Shown: one piece after another, positions 40,351 through 49,456 of the stretch
How the letters are laid out: each line of letters begins with the position of its first letter
Position numbering within the stretch: the first letter of the stretch is position 1
The notes under the pieces: model-generated
Told to the model about the DNA's origin: nothing
Database searches by the model: none
What the model saw: the letters and a program-made list of their open reading frames with translations, nothing else
Origin: Nitrosomonas sp. Nm84
GTDB lineage: Bacteria > Pseudomonadota > Gammaproteobacteria > Burkholderiales > Nitrosomonadaceae
Assembly (NCBI RefSeq): GCF_003201565.1
Contig: NZ_QJJP01000002.1
Coordinates: forward strand, 124,001-188,000
Direction of reading: 5' to 3'
Length of the DNA stretch: 64,000 nucleotides
Program-made: the position numbers and the translations under genes

Positions 40351-40488
40351 CAGAGGAAAGTAAGCTGACCTAAACTTACCGGAAAGATAGCTGAGTATTT
40401 TATTTTCTCCTTGTAGTAGTCTAGAGTAAGGCGAACTTTCAATAACTCAAGTCAACTACGTTAGAAATGAATTTGTAAATTTAAAAAA

Positions 40489-40517
40489 CAAAACCGCCTT
40501 GAAAGGCGGTTTTTTTA
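40489..40517. terminator. Bidirectional terminator between bamC and small lipoprotein gene
   Basis: Stem ACCGCCTT-GA-AAGGCGGT (40493-40510) with a seven-T run on the plus strand and a T-rich tract on the minus strand. It ends both bamC and the convergent small lipoprotein gene. Confidence 0.9.
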
Positions 40518-40538
40518 TTAATTCCTCAAACAGAGGGA

Positions 40539-40685
40539 TTACTTTTTGCTATCTGCCTCTCCACCGCTCATGATTTTTTCATAGTTTGCTTTTTCGGTTT
40601 CAGGCAGCGCTTGGCTAGGTTTGCCACCGCACGCAGACAATGTTAGAAGAGCCAATAAAAATGCAGTTAGAAGAGTATATTTCAT
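40539..40685 (-). CDS. Small lipoprotein, 48 residues
   Basis: MKYTLLTAFLLALLTLSACG is a full lipoprotein signal peptide with lipobox LSAC. The mature peptide is about 30 residues, hydrophilic and charged (GGKPSQALPETEKANYEKIM and a lysine end). AAGGA lies upstream of the ATG at 40683-40685, and a terminator follows the stop, so the transcription unit is complete. It resembles in design the tiny lipoproteins at 47990 and 48354. It lacks the CGLKGPL motif of LptM. Function unknown. Confidence 0.8.
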   Translation of the reverse strand: MKYTLLTAFLLALLTLSACGGKPSQALPETEKANYEKIMSGGEADSKK

Positions 40686-40974
40686 TGTGTAATTTTCCTT
40701 ATAAAAAAGTTCTCTTTTTCTTAACTATTAGTTAAAAAAATGAGTATATAACGAACTTAACCAATCATTCAAGCAAGTTTTTGTTTTTGGTTTAACTGAG
40801 AAGTTCTTCATATTTACCTTCGGTATATCAATTGAAATAGATAACGATATACATATTTCCTCTTATGAAATCTATTCGATTGATGCAATACAGGACTCAG
40901 GAAGCGCGGGAACGCTCGAAGGAAATATGATTATCGGCCTTGAGGATGTGGCGGAAGGTTAAACTCTGAGCGCA
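40686..40974. other. Intergenic stretch with a 72-codon start-less open frame
   Basis: A gap of just under 300 bases between two minus-strand genes. On the plus strand an open frame runs from about 40744 to a TAA at 40960-40962. It ends in a peptide-like sequence (DAIQDSGSAGTLEGN, then IIGLEDVAEG) but has no start codon or ribosome site. It could be a coding remnant. Confidence 0.25.
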
Positions 40975-41877
40975 TCATACTTCCTTGTTTAGAATCTCAG
41001 TCAGCGTTCGAGATACGCCTGTGTGCCAATCGGGCAGATTTAAATTAAATTGCTTTTCCAGCAGGCAAGCATTTAAGCGTGAATTTAGCGGGCGTTTTGC
41101 AGGCAACGGAAAATCACAGCTTGCTATGGGTAACAGGGCATCCAACTGAGTCTTCAATGAAAAATTTTCTTGCCTCGCATGTTCCAAGATAAAACGAGCA
41201 AATTCATACCATGAAGTATATCCTTTAGCTACCAAGTGATATAAGCCGGAGACCTTATGCTGATGCCTCAATGAAAGCAATGCGCAGGCAGTAATATCCG
41301 CAATCAATTCCGCACCGGTGGGCGAACCAATCTGATCATTGACAATTGTTAACTTGTCGCGTTGCTGTGCTAAACGTAGTATCGTTTTAATGAAATTATT
41401 GCCATGCGTTGCATAAACCCAACTGGTACGGAATATTAAATGCGAGCATCCAGACGCAACAATATTGTTTTCACCTTCCAGTTTGGTTTTTCCATATACA
41501 TTGATGGGATCCGTTGCATCTGTTTCAAGGTGCGGTTGCTCACCACCGCCGTTAAAAACATAATCTGTGGAATAATGAACCAGCCAAGCATTCAATTGCT
41601 TTGCTTCTTGCGCAAGCACGCCAGGGGCTTGAGCATTTAAGATATGCGCTAATTCCGTTTCATTTTCAGCTTTATCGACAGCAGTATAGGCGGCGGCATT
41701 GACAATGATATCGGGTGCAATTCTCCGTATCGTTTGTCGTATGCCCGCAAAATTAGCAAGATCACCGCAATACTCGTTATCCATTGAATTTAATGCAATT
41801 AGTTCACCTAAAGGTGCTAAGCTTCGCTGCAGCTCCCATCCTACCTGACCATTTTTACCGAATAGCAAAATTCTCAT
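40975..41877 (-). CDS. rfbD: dTDP-4-dehydrorhamnose reductase
   Basis: Last step of dTDP-L-rhamnose synthesis, an NAD(P)H-dependent reductase of the SDR family. 300 residues: [14 protein letters not shown] is the dinucleotide loop, [12 protein letters not shown] follows, and the catalytic pair is in STDYVFNG and YGKTKLEGE. The ATG overlaps the rfbB stop by four bases. rfbA and rfbC, which usually complete the operon, are not present here. Confidence 0.95.
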   Translation of the reverse strand: MRILLFGKNGQVGWELQRSLAPLGELIALNSMDNEYCGDLANFAGIRQTIRRIAPDIIVNAAAYTAVDKAENETELAHILNAQAPGVLAQEAKQLNAWLVHYSTDYVFNGGGEQPHLETDATDPINVYGKTKLEGENNIVASGCSHLIFRTSWVYATHGNNFIKTILRLAQQRDKLTIVNDQIGSPTGAELIADITACALLSLRHQHKVSGLYHLVAKGYTSWYEFARFILEHARQENFSLKTQLDALLPIASCDFPLPAKRPLNSRLNACLLEKQFNLNLPDWHTGVSRTLTEILNKEV

Positions 41878-42938
41878 TGCGATGACTGCGACTCAGCGTA
41901 ATTCTTTTCCAGCCATTCCCGGTATGCGCCAGTTTGAACATCAGCAATCCATTGCCGGTTTTCCAAGTACCAATGAATAGTTTTACGGATCCCTGTTTCA
42001 AAAGTCTCCGCCGGTTTCCAGTTCAGCTCGCGTTCAATTTTGGTGGCGTTGATGGCATAACGACGATCGTGCCCTGGCCGGTCTTTGACGTAAGTGATCA
42101 GATGATGAAACATAGAATCTGGATATAACTCTTTCAATAAATCACAAATTGTTTGCACAATTTCAATGTTGGGTTTCTCATTCCAGCCGCCAATATTGTA
42201 GGTTTCTCCCGGATCGCCTACTGCTAAAACACGGCGAATCGCACTGCAGTGATCAGTCACGTATAGCCAGTCACGAACTTGCAGGCCATCGCCGTATACC
42301 GGTAAAGATTTCCCTGTTAACGCATTAACAATCATCAGAGGGATCAGTTTTTCTGGGAATTGAAAAGGACCATAATTATTCGAGCAATTTGTAGTCAGTA
42401 CAGGCAGGCCGTAGGTATGGTGATAGGCTCGTACCAAGTGATCACTGGAAGCTTTGCTGGCTGAATAAGGGCTATTGGGTTCATAGCGATGTTCCTCAGT
42501 AAATGCGGGTTCATTCTGGATCAACGAACCATACACTTCGTCGGTTGAAACATGGAGAAAGCGGAAATTTTGTTTGGCGGCTGTTTCGAGTGCGTTCCAG
42601 TAAGCACGCGTCGCTTCCAATAAGCGAAATGTGCCCAGAATATTGGTTTGAATAAAATCTTCCGGACCATGGATTGAACGATCTACATGACTTTCAGCGG
42701 CGAAATTAATAATGGCCCGAGGCTGATACTGAGCCAATAATCGTGAAACGAGTTCGATGTCTCCGATATCCCCATGCACAAAAATATGTCTTGGGTTTCC
42801 CGTTAATGAGGACAGGTTTTGCAAATTACCCGCATAAGTTAATTTATCAAGATTTACAATTTTTTCATCAGATTGCGCTAGCCAATCCAGAATAAAATTA
42901 CTTCCAATAAATCCCGCGCCACCCGTGACCAGAATCAT
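41874..42938 (-). CDS. rfbB: dTDP-glucose 4,6-dehydratase
   Basis: Extended SDR enzyme making dTDP-4-keto-6-deoxyglucose for rhamnose and other deoxysugars in LPS or exopolysaccharide. 354 residues. [10 protein letters not shown] is the NAD loop, STDEVYGS the active-site threonine-aspartate-glutamate, and [20 protein letters not shown] the catalytic tyrosine-lysine pair. AAGGA lies ahead of the ATG. It is coupled to rfbD by an ATGA overlap. Confidence 0.97.
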   Translation of the reverse strand: MILVTGGAGFIGSNFILDWLAQSDEKIVNLDKLTYAGNLQNLSSLTGNPRHIFVHGDIGDIELVSRLLAQYQPRAIINFAAESHVDRSIHGPEDFIQTNILGTFRLLEATRAYWNALETAAKQNFRFLHVSTDEVYGSLIQNEPAFTEEHRYEPNSPYSASKASSDHLVRAYHHTYGLPVLTTNCSNNYGPFQFPEKLIPLMIVNALTGKSLPVYGDGLQVRDWLYVTDHCSAIRRVLAVGDPGETYNIGGWNEKPNIEIVQTICDLLKELYPDSMFHHLITYVKDRPGHDRRYAINATKIERELNWKPAETFETGIRKTIHWYLENRQWIADVQTGAYREWLEKNYAESQSSQ

Positions 42939-43017
42939 GAAGCTTCCTTAGAGAATAAATTGATTGTATTAATGATCTTTAAAGTTCCTATTGTTTTTAA
43001 AATTACATAACCTACTC

Positions 43018-44376
43018 TTACCCAGGATTCCAGATAGGTAGCGTTCCCAGTTCACCGGATTTTACTTGAAATTCACAGTCAATGCCGATTCCCGGTACCC
43101 ATATGAGCTTATCATCACAAAACAGCAACGGCATCATAGTACGCTCCCACGGTGGTATCGAAGCTTCTTGTAATAGGTTCTTTAAACTTCGTCGCGGACG
43201 GTTGCAAGCCGGTGTAAAACGTTCTCCCCCGCTACGCGAACGCACAGTCATTATTTTATTTAATATCTTCTGTTGATCGATACCTTGGTTTGCTGCCTGG
43301 ATAAAACGAATGGTCCCGTTTACATGTTGGAGTGTTAAAAACGCTTCTCCGCGCCATATGTATTGATATTGTTCGGATTGCTCTGAGAGTTTTTTTCTGG
43401 ATAATATGTAGACAGCACCTTGATAACAACGAATTTCAGTATTGCCAAAACTGATATGAAATTGATTATCCGAGGATAGCGATAAAAGCTGATGCAAAGT
43501 TTCTTCTAATTTCACCGTGCTGGGGAGGCTTGCACCCTGTTGCAACAAAGTATAGCGAAAAAGATTTTTGGCGCGCGGAAAACTCAGTTGGCGCAGACCA
43601 TCGATTTGAAGCCTACCGGAAACAAGGCAGTGTTCACTATCCATCACAGCTAATTCATCCAATAACAACGATGCTTCGGACAAGTGGCGACTGGTACGTA
43701 ACAGCGTTTGAGGATAATTGGGATATCGTTCTCTCAATACCGGTAGAATGTCATGACGCAGAAAATTTCTATCGAAAGTAATACTGTCGTTACTTTCATC
43801 GTTGATCCAATTCAATTTGTTTTGCCGTGCATAGGATTCGATTCTGCTACGAGAAACTTCCAGTAGCGGCCGCAGTATCTGCGGTGCATTATCAGAGGAT
43901 TGTTTTCTCACAACCGGCATGGCACTTAACCCTTTAATGCCTGCACCACGAAATAATTGTAATAACAATGTTTCGGCTTGATCGTCCAAATGCTGCGCGA
44001 GCACCACATAGTCAGCTTGTACGTGATTAAAAATGCGATAGCGTTCGTCGCGAGCAACCGCTTCAAGGCTTATGCCGGATTCTTTGGAGATGTGTATATA
44101 TGCAACGTGGATAGAAATGCCATAAGCGTTACAAAGATCACAGCAAAATCTGCTCCACAGTACTGCATTGCGGCTGATGCCATGATTAACATGCACTGCG
44201 GAAAGCGTAAATTGCATTTGCTTGGATAGCGTAACAAGTACATGCAGTAATACGATCGAGTCTATGCCACCACTCAAGGCAATCGTTAAATGACTACCTT
44301 GTTTAATATGTGCCAGTAATACTTTTTGAGTATCACATACCAGACTATTCGACTTTGACTTCCTTATATGAGCCAT
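43018..44376 (-). CDS. tilS: tRNA(Ile)-lysidine synthase
   Basis: Modifies C34 of the AUA-decoding isoleucine tRNA using ATP and lysine. 452 residues. The ATP-pyrophosphatase loop [13 protein letters not shown] is near residue 32, and substrate-binding and TilS C-terminal domains follow ([20 protein letters not shown]). The ATG at 44374-44376 lies inside the accA coding end, a 32-base overlap. No shorter start keeps the N-terminal strand. The accA-tilS order is common in proteobacteria. Confidence 0.95.
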   Translation of the reverse strand: MAHIRKSKSNSLVCDTQKVLLAHIKQGSHLTIALSGGIDSIVLLHVLVTLSKQMQFTLSAVHVNHGISRNAVLWSRFCCDLCNAYGISIHVAYIHISKESGISLEAVARDERYRIFNHVQADYVVLAQHLDDQAETLLLQLFRGAGIKGLSAMPVVRKQSSDNAPQILRPLLEVSRSRIESYARQNKLNWINDESNDSITFDRNFLRHDILPVLRERYPNYPQTLLRTSRHLSEASLLLDELAVMDSEHCLVSGRLQIDGLRQLSFPRAKNLFRYTLLQQGASLPSTVKLEETLHQLLSLSSDNQFHISFGNTEIRCYQGAVYILSRKKLSEQSEQYQYIWRGEAFLTLQHVNGTIRFIQAANQGIDQQKILNKIMTVRSRSGGERFTPACNRPRRSLKNLLQEASIPPWERTMMPLLFCDDKLIWVPGIGIDCEFQVKSGELGTLPIWNPG

Positions 44377-45313
44377 ATGCCATGAGCCGCTCGATGCGTT
44401 TTCCCAGAAGTGTCTCGGTAGAATGATCTTGAAGCTTGCGGAGCGATTCCTGTAAAACGATTTTTACCGATTGCATCACTGCCGGATAATCGCGATGCGC
44501 TCCGCCAATGGGTTCAGTAATAATACTATCGATCAAATTCATTGCTTTCAGCCGATCGGCGGTAATACCCATAATTTCTGCGGCTTCCGGTGCTTTATCT
44601 GCACTTTTCCATAGAATAGAAGCGCAACCTTCAGGAGAGATGACGGAATAGGTGGCATATTGCAACATGTGTATCACATCACCGACAGCTACCGCCAAGG
44701 CACCACCGGAGCCGCCTTCGCCAATAATGATGCAGATCACGGGCACTCTTAATTCTGCCAGGACATAAAGATTCTTACCAATGGCTTCAGATTGTCCTCG
44801 TTCTTCTGCGTCGATACCCGGATAGGCGCCCGGCGTATCAATAAAAGTAATCAGCGGGATGGAAAATTTCTCGGCCAAGCGCATTAAGCGCAGCGCTTTA
44901 CGATAGCCTTCCGGCTTCGGCATGCCAAAGTTACGATAAATTTTTTCCCGGGTATCGCGCCCTTTCTGATGACCGATAATCATAACGGTTTGGCCGTTGA
45001 AACGTGCCAAACCGCCCACAATCGCATGATCGTCAGAGAAATTTCGGTCACCGTGCAATTCTTCGAAATCTGTGAATAGATACTCTATATAGTCCAGCGT
45101 ATAAGGGCGCTGCGGGTGCCGGGCGACTTGCGAAATTTGCCACGGGGTCAATTTTGCATAGACATTTTTTGTGAGTGATTGGCTTTTTGCCTGTAATCGT
45201 GTGATTTCAGATGAAATGTCCAATGCAGAGTCATCTTGAGCAAAGCGTAGCTCATCTATTTTTGATTCAAATTCTGCAATATTTTGTTCAAATTCCAGAA
45301 AAGTGATTTTCAT
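44345..45313 (-). CDS. accA: Acetyl-CoA carboxylase carboxyltransferase subunit alpha
   Basis: Alpha half of the carboxyltransferase that makes malonyl-CoA for fatty acid synthesis. 322 residues with the expected AccA features: an N-terminal helical region ([20 protein letters not shown]), [40 protein letters not shown] and [17 protein letters not shown]. It overlaps tilS and is the first gene of this two-gene unit. Upstream lies a 190-base divergent gap to msrB. Confidence 0.98.
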   Translation of the reverse strand: MKITFLEFEQNIAEFESKIDELRFAQDDSALDISSEITRLQAKSQSLTKNVYAKLTPWQISQVARHPQRPYTLDYIEYLFTDFEELHGDRNFSDDHAIVGGLARFNGQTVMIIGHQKGRDTREKIYRNFGMPKPEGYRKALRLMRLAEKFSIPLITFIDTPGAYPGIDAEERGQSEAIGKNLYVLAELRVPVICIIIGEGGSGGALAVAVGDVIHMLQYATYSVISPEGCASILWKSADKAPEAAEIMGITADRLKAMNLIDSIITEPIGGAHRDYPAVMQSVKIVLQESLRKLQDHSTETLLGKRIERLMAYGSYKEVKVE

Positions 45314-45503
45314 GTAGACTAAGATATAATCCTAAAACCGTGATGATACAGGATTTGTAGGTAAATCTGCAGGGCAGAGTTAATCAAAATGATGTCAATC
45401 CTGAGCTAGCATCTTAAATTGCGAGTAACACTCGCTTGGTCGATTGATGTTAATTTTTGTGCAATGCAGTATCGGACTTCATTAACTCAACGAGGGATTT
45501 CTT

Positions 45504-46031
45504 ATGAAACGACGCACCTTTCTACAAGGAATAAGTGTAGCTACTGCATTACCCGCGCTTTCATTTTTGTTACCAACGCAATTGGTCGCGGGTGATATTA
45601 ATCCGCAAACTGCAATCGAGCCACTCAACAAACCCCGTGAAGCATGGCGTGAATTGGTTTCGCCGGAAGCCTATCGGGTTTTATTTGAAGAGCATACAGA
45701 GGAACCTGGAAGTAGCGAATTAAATCATGAGCATCGGGCAGGGACTTTTATCTGTGCTGCATGCTATTTGCCGCTGTTTGAAAGTCAGCATAAGTATGAA
45801 AGCGGGACTGGATGGCCGAGCTTTACACAGCCTATTCCGGGACATATGGGGACAAGACGCGACTTTAAGTTGATTTTTCTGCGTACTGAATATCACTGTA
45901 TACGATGCGGAGGTCATCAGGGACATGTCTTCAAAGATGGACCGCCACCGCGAGGTGAGCGCTGGTGTAATAACGGACTGGCGCTAAAGTTTGTACTGGA
46001 AACCGATCAACTGCCGACACCGAGAGGGTGA
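45504..46031 (+). CDS. msrB: Exported peptide-methionine (R)-S-oxide reductase MsrB
   Basis: Reduces the R diastereomer of methionine sulfoxide in proteins. 175 residues. The N-terminus MKRRTFLQGISVATALPALS is a twin-arginine-type signal (RRTFLQ), so the enzyme is predicted periplasmic. Zinc ligands are CAAC and CIRC; catalysis uses the cysteine in RWCNNGLALKF. GAGGG is placed before the ATG. msrA starts five bases after its stop. Confidence 0.93.
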   Translation: MKRRTFLQGISVATALPALSFLLPTQLVAGDINPQTAIEPLNKPREAWRELVSPEAYRVLFEEHTEEPGSSELNHEHRAGTFICAACYLPLFESQHKYESGTGWPSFTQPIPGHMGTRRDFKLIFLRTEYHCIRCGGHQGHVFKDGPPPRGERWCNNGLALKFVLETDQLPTPRG

Positions 46032-46035
46032 GCAT

Positions 46036-46689
46036 ATGTGGACGTGGCTTTGTCGAGGGCATTTTATGATTGTCTTATTGCTGTCCATATTGATATTGAG
46101 TGCCTGCCAGCAAATGAATACACCCATCGCGGAATCAGCAACTGCAAAGGTACCCAGCGAGAATCTGGAGGTAGCAATTTTTGCCGGCGGTTGTTTTTGG
46201 TGCACTGAGTCTGATTTTGACAAAATACCCGGAGTCGTTTCGACCACATCGGGCTATATTGGCGGTACAGTGATAAATCCAACGTATGAACAAGTATCCG
46301 CCGGAAGAACTGGGCATGTGGAAGCTGTGCAAGTTCATTTTGATAAGTCAAAAACCAGTTTTTCTCAGTTATTGACAGCATATTGGTTAACGATCGATCC
46401 GCTGACACCTGACCAACAGTTTTGCGATATTGGCTCGCAATATCGCAGTGTGATTTTTTACCTTAATCCTGACCAAAAAGAATTGGCAGAAACTTCAAAA
46501 AAGGCAATGGAAACATCCAGTCGATTTGCTCAGCCTATCGTGACGGAAATTCTACCCGCCTCCGAATTTTACCGTGCCGAAGAATATCATCAGGATTATT
46601 ACATCAAGAATCCACTTCGCTATGGGTATTACCGGAAAAACTGTGGACGTGATAAACGTCTGGAAGAATTGTGGGGAACAAAACATTAA
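46036..46689 (+). CDS. msrA: Lipoprotein peptide-methionine (S)-S-oxide reductase MsrA
   Basis: Reduces methionine-S-sulfoxide residues. 217 residues from the ATG at 46036, with GAGGG seven bases before it; the frame is open further upstream inside msrB. The signal peptide carries the lipobox LSAC (ILILSACQQ), so this MsrA should be anchored outside the cytoplasm. The active site is GGCFWCTESDFDKIPGV, with YEQVSAGRTGHVEAVQV and EYHQDYY downstream. With msrB it forms a two-gene periplasmic repair unit. Confidence 0.93.
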   Translation: MWTWLCRGHFMIVLLLSILILSACQQMNTPIAESATAKVPSENLEVAIFAGGCFWCTESDFDKIPGVVSTTSGYIGGTVINPTYEQVSAGRTGHVEAVQVHFDKSKTSFSQLLTAYWLTIDPLTPDQQFCDIGSQYRSVIFYLNPDQKELAETSKKAMETSSRFAQPIVTEILPASEFYRAEEYHQDYYIKNPLRYGYYRKNCGRDKRLEELWGTKH

Positions 46690-46708
46690 TAAAATACAAG
46701 CTATCGCT

Positions 46709-47815
46709 TTGGGGGGGATCACACTCAAAGATTTTTTACGTGATTATTGGCAAAAGCGGCCTTTGTTGATAAGAAATGCTTTACCCGGTTTTGACGGTTT
46801 GTTAACACCCGATGAATTGATGAGATTGGCATGTGATGAAGATGCGCAATCCCGTCTTGTTGTTCAGAAAAAGGGTAAATGGCATCTCAAGCATGGCCCG
46901 TTCAGCGACAATGATTTGGCAAGGTTGCCTAAAAAGCAATGGACGCTGCTCGTACAGGATGTGAACCATTTTCTCCCATCCGCGCGTGATTTGTTATCAA
47001 GATTTCGTTTTATACCCCATGCTCGCCTAGATGATTTAATGGTGAGTTTTGCGCCTAAAGGCGGTGGAGTCGGGCCACATTTTGATTCCTATGATGTGTT
47101 TTTATTACAAGGGATGGGATCCAGGCGCTGGCAAATATCCGCACAACAGGATGATCAATTCATTGCTGATGCGCCACTTAGAGTTTTGAGGAATTTTCAA
47201 CCCGAACAGGAATGGGTGCTGGAAGCTGGCGATATGCTATATCTGCCACCTCATTATGCACATAATGGTATTGCGGAAGATGATTGTATGACCTATTCCA
47301 TTGGTTTTCGTGCGCCGAGTCATCATGAGTTGATAACGCAATTTCTTAATTATCTACAAGATAATGTTGCGATGGAAGGCAGGTATTCCGATCCCGACTT
47401 ACAATTGCAACTTCATTCGTCAAAAATCAGTGCAGCAATGCAGTCTCAGGTGAATTCGATATTGAAGAAAATTAAATGGAACCGCAGCGATATCGAAGAT
47501 TTTCTGGGTATTTATCTTTCAGAGCCTAAAACGCATGTTTTTTTTGAACAGCCTGCGAAGCCTTTGACACCCAACATATTTCAGCAGAAGATTAAAAAGA
47601 ATGGTGTGCAGCTTAACTTGAAAAGTAGAATGTTAAGCGGTAATAACAAGATTTTTATAAATGGTGAAGTCTATAAAGTAAGTACTAATACATACAAAGA
47701 ACTCATTAAGCTTGCTGACGATCAGGAGCTTCTGCCATTTTATGAAATTGGGAGTGAGGCTAAAAAAGTCCTTTATCAATGGTATGTTAGCGGTTACATT
47801 ATGAATAAGAATTAA
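46709..47815 (+). CDS. Cupin-type ribosomal oxygenase, RoxA/YcfD-like
   Basis: Predicted Fe(II)/2-oxoglutarate JmjC-type hydroxylase; E. coli YcfD hydroxylates an arginine of ribosomal protein L16. Iron ligands are visible in GPHFDSYDVFLLQG (HxD) and in PPHYAHNG (distal His). DYWQKRPLLIRNALPGF opens the domain, and a C-terminal winged-helix-like region follows. The start is uncertain. No ATG exists after the msrA stop; TTG at 46709 gives 368 residues, an ATT at 46684 has GGGG upstream, and the frame runs back to 46574 within msrA. Confidence 0.85.
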   Translation: MGGITLKDFLRDYWQKRPLLIRNALPGFDGLLTPDELMRLACDEDAQSRLVVQKKGKWHLKHGPFSDNDLARLPKKQWTLLVQDVNHFLPSARDLLSRFRFIPHARLDDLMVSFAPKGGGVGPHFDSYDVFLLQGMGSRRWQISAQQDDQFIADAPLRVLRNFQPEQEWVLEAGDMLYLPPHYAHNGIAEDDCMTYSIGFRAPSHHELITQFLNYLQDNVAMEGRYSDPDLQLQLHSSKISAAMQSQVNSILKKIKWNRSDIEDFLGIYLSEPKTHVFFEQPAKPLTPNIFQQKIKKNGVQLNLKSRMLSGNNKIFINGEVYKVSTNTYKELIKLADDQELLPFYEIGSEAKKVLYQWYVSGYIMNKN

Positions 47816-47989
47816 GCGAATAACAAACCGACATTTGATATTTTATAGATTTCTCTAATTTTTCTGGACAGTATTATTGTATTCTGGTATTAAGGTTATG
47901 GTCATTTATTATTTCTGAATGACCAATGAGCTGTTTTACATAATTTATTTTTCGTCAAAAAAATTTTTTGAATATAGGAGATAAAGAAT

Positions 47990-48109
47990 ATGAAATACTC
48001 TCTATTGATTGCTGCTCTTTTAGCGACTTTTTTAGTTGGTTGCGGCGAGCCAAAACCAGGTCAATATCCACCCAGTTTTATGGATGATCGTGAAGGTACA
48101 CCTAAATAA
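47990..48109 (+). CDS. Tiny lipoprotein, 39 residues
   Basis: MKYSLLIAALLATFLVGCGE is a compact lipoprotein signal peptide (lipobox LVGC). The mature peptide is 21-22 residues, rich in proline and charge (PKPGQYPPSFMDDREGTPK). AGGAG is nine bases before the ATG, and a terminator follows 31 bases after the stop. Similar in design to the next gene and to the 48-residue one at 40539. Function unknown. Confidence 0.8.
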   Translation: MKYSLLIAALLATFLVGCGEPKPGQYPPSFMDDREGTPK

Positions 48110-48140
48110 TGAAATATTGGTTTATTTTTAGTTTAAAAAA

Positions 48141-48168
48141 ACCGTCCGTTACAGGGCGGTTTTTTTTG
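48141..48168 (+). terminator. Terminator of the 39-residue lipoprotein gene
   Basis: Stem ACCGTCC-GTTACA-GGGCGGT (one G-U pair) followed by eight T residues. Confidence 0.9.
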
Positions 48169-48353
48169 GGGTATTTAAAACCGTAGATTGCCAAGTAATA
48201 TTTTTTATTTGTGCGTCAGATAGAAGGATGTTGGACATATCCAGCTTTACACTTTGTGGCTATTTAATCTTAATCATTTGACTCAAATTTGTATAATCAA
48301 ACTACTTCGATTATGCTATTACACACAAGTAAACAGAAAAATACGGAGATCAA

Positions 48354-48506
48354 ATGATTAAATTTTCACTACTAGCCACTGCATTTGCAATATTAGTATT
48401 AACTGCTTGTGAAGGAAAGAAAAGTTTGGACGGTTACCCGATGGATAAACCGCCTCCATCAGCTTATGCACCGAGAGATTCTGAACCTACTCCTGACAAA
48501 CCCTGA
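48354..48506 (+). CDS. Small lipoprotein, 50 residues
   Basis: MIKFSLLATAFAILVLTACE is a lipoprotein signal peptide with lipobox LTAC. The mature chain is about 32 residues, proline-rich and charged (KSLDGYPMDKPPPSAYAPRD). CGGAG lies five bases before the ATG. It follows its sibling at 47990 after a terminator and an AT-rich promoter-like gap, so it is probably expressed separately. Function unknown. Confidence 0.8.
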   Translation: MIKFSLLATAFAILVLTACEGKKSLDGYPMDKPPPSAYAPRDSEPTPDKP

Positions 48507-48569
48507 GAACTTCTAAATATTGCCACTTAAGAGTAGCGGAAGGCGCTGAGTTGCTGGAATTGCGATAGA

Positions 48570-49175
48570 TATTGCTGGATCAATAGATATTCTGTTCTGT
48601 TTGGTTGAAAAGATGGCTTGTCTGTTTGCAGAGAAACAGTTTGGTGATTGTATTCAGAAAAGGCACTCTAATATACCAATCCGATTGGTGATGGGAATAC
48701 TGTCTGAAGCCAGCAATTCAGCGAATCGAATGAAGCAGCGGTAGCGGTGGCTTACTGAAAAGATTTCTTTATTGGCGATAAAAACGCGGCTGAATCAAGC
48801 GAAATAACTGAGGATTGCTTTGCTAAAGTGGGTTGAACAGTCTCAAGATGTGTGTTCTTGATGAACACTACATGTCGTGTACTGCACGTGCGGCAAATGT
48901 AATGAGCTAAGCGTGAATAACAGTGATATAGATCTACCTTGGAAGAGTGATTCGTGACATTGAACTGAGCTATCATCAATTTCCTAAATCATTGTCGGCT
49001 TTATTGGCTGCTGGGATTGCCAAAAGAATTTACGCATAGCAACATAATGATAAGCGCGCGGAAGGCGCGGAGTGTACGCAGCGTATATACCCCCGGGAAG
49101 TGAAAGCATAAGTGTGTAAGCGCTATGAACTTGGCGTTAAGGTTTGTTATGGTGAGTGTATTTGTTTAGTCGAGG
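48570..49175 (+). pseudogene. Decayed IS5-family transposase remnant
   Basis: Translated in shifting plus-strand frames, this gene-free stretch retains segments of an IS5-type transposase. They include MACLFAEKQFG...SNIPIRLVMGIL near 48613-48705 (compare GRPxxPIRLMVGL), a piece in another frame around EAAVAVAY...FFIGDKNAAESSEIT near 48735-48810, and VCKRYELGVKV near 49110-49145 (compare HKRYEFGVKV). Stops and frameshifts are frequent and no terminal repeats were found, so the element is old and immobile. Confidence 0.55.
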
Positions 49176-49185
49176 GATGCTAATA

Positions 49186-49319
49186 GGTTGTTGAAAAATG
49201 CTTTCTAAGATCCGGTACAAGGCGAAAACAGGCGAGAAAGTGCAGTTTGTGCATAATCAATGAGCATTCTTGGTCTGTTTTTAACACTGTAGGCAACGCA
49301 AATAGTTTTTCAACGGCCT
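49186..49319 (+). repeat. Dispersed MITE-like intergenic repeat, copy C (most complete)
   Basis: 134 bases bounded by inverted ends AGGTTGTTGAAAAA (left) and TTTTTCAACGGCCT (right), matching at 12 of 14 positions. The core reads AAGGCGAAAACAGGCGAGAA, then AATCAATGAGCATTC. No coding capacity. It directly follows the IS5-type remnant. Confidence 0.8.
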
Positions 49320-49456
49320 GTTAAAGAGATTGTCACGATGGCTTTCTTGGAGACTGTTCAAATTTGCATCTGTTTTTCTGCTTTTATCAAGAAGATTTCA
49401 GTTATTATTCCATTAGTCGTAGTTATTTCTTTCGTTGATACTGCACGATATAACTT

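Noticed and set aside
40975-42938. Complete rhamnose operon
   Set aside because: Only rfbB and rfbD are present; rfbA and rfbC are not found nearby, so a full operon is not claimed.
45421-45435. Short palindrome GCGAGT-AAC-ACTCGC upstream of msrB
   Set aside because: A six-base-pair stem with no T tract and no repeat elsewhere; too short to assign as operator or terminator.
48752-48979. 75-codon minus-strand ORF
   Set aside because: It lies antisense to the decayed IS5-type transposase segments and has no recognisable domain or ribosome site.
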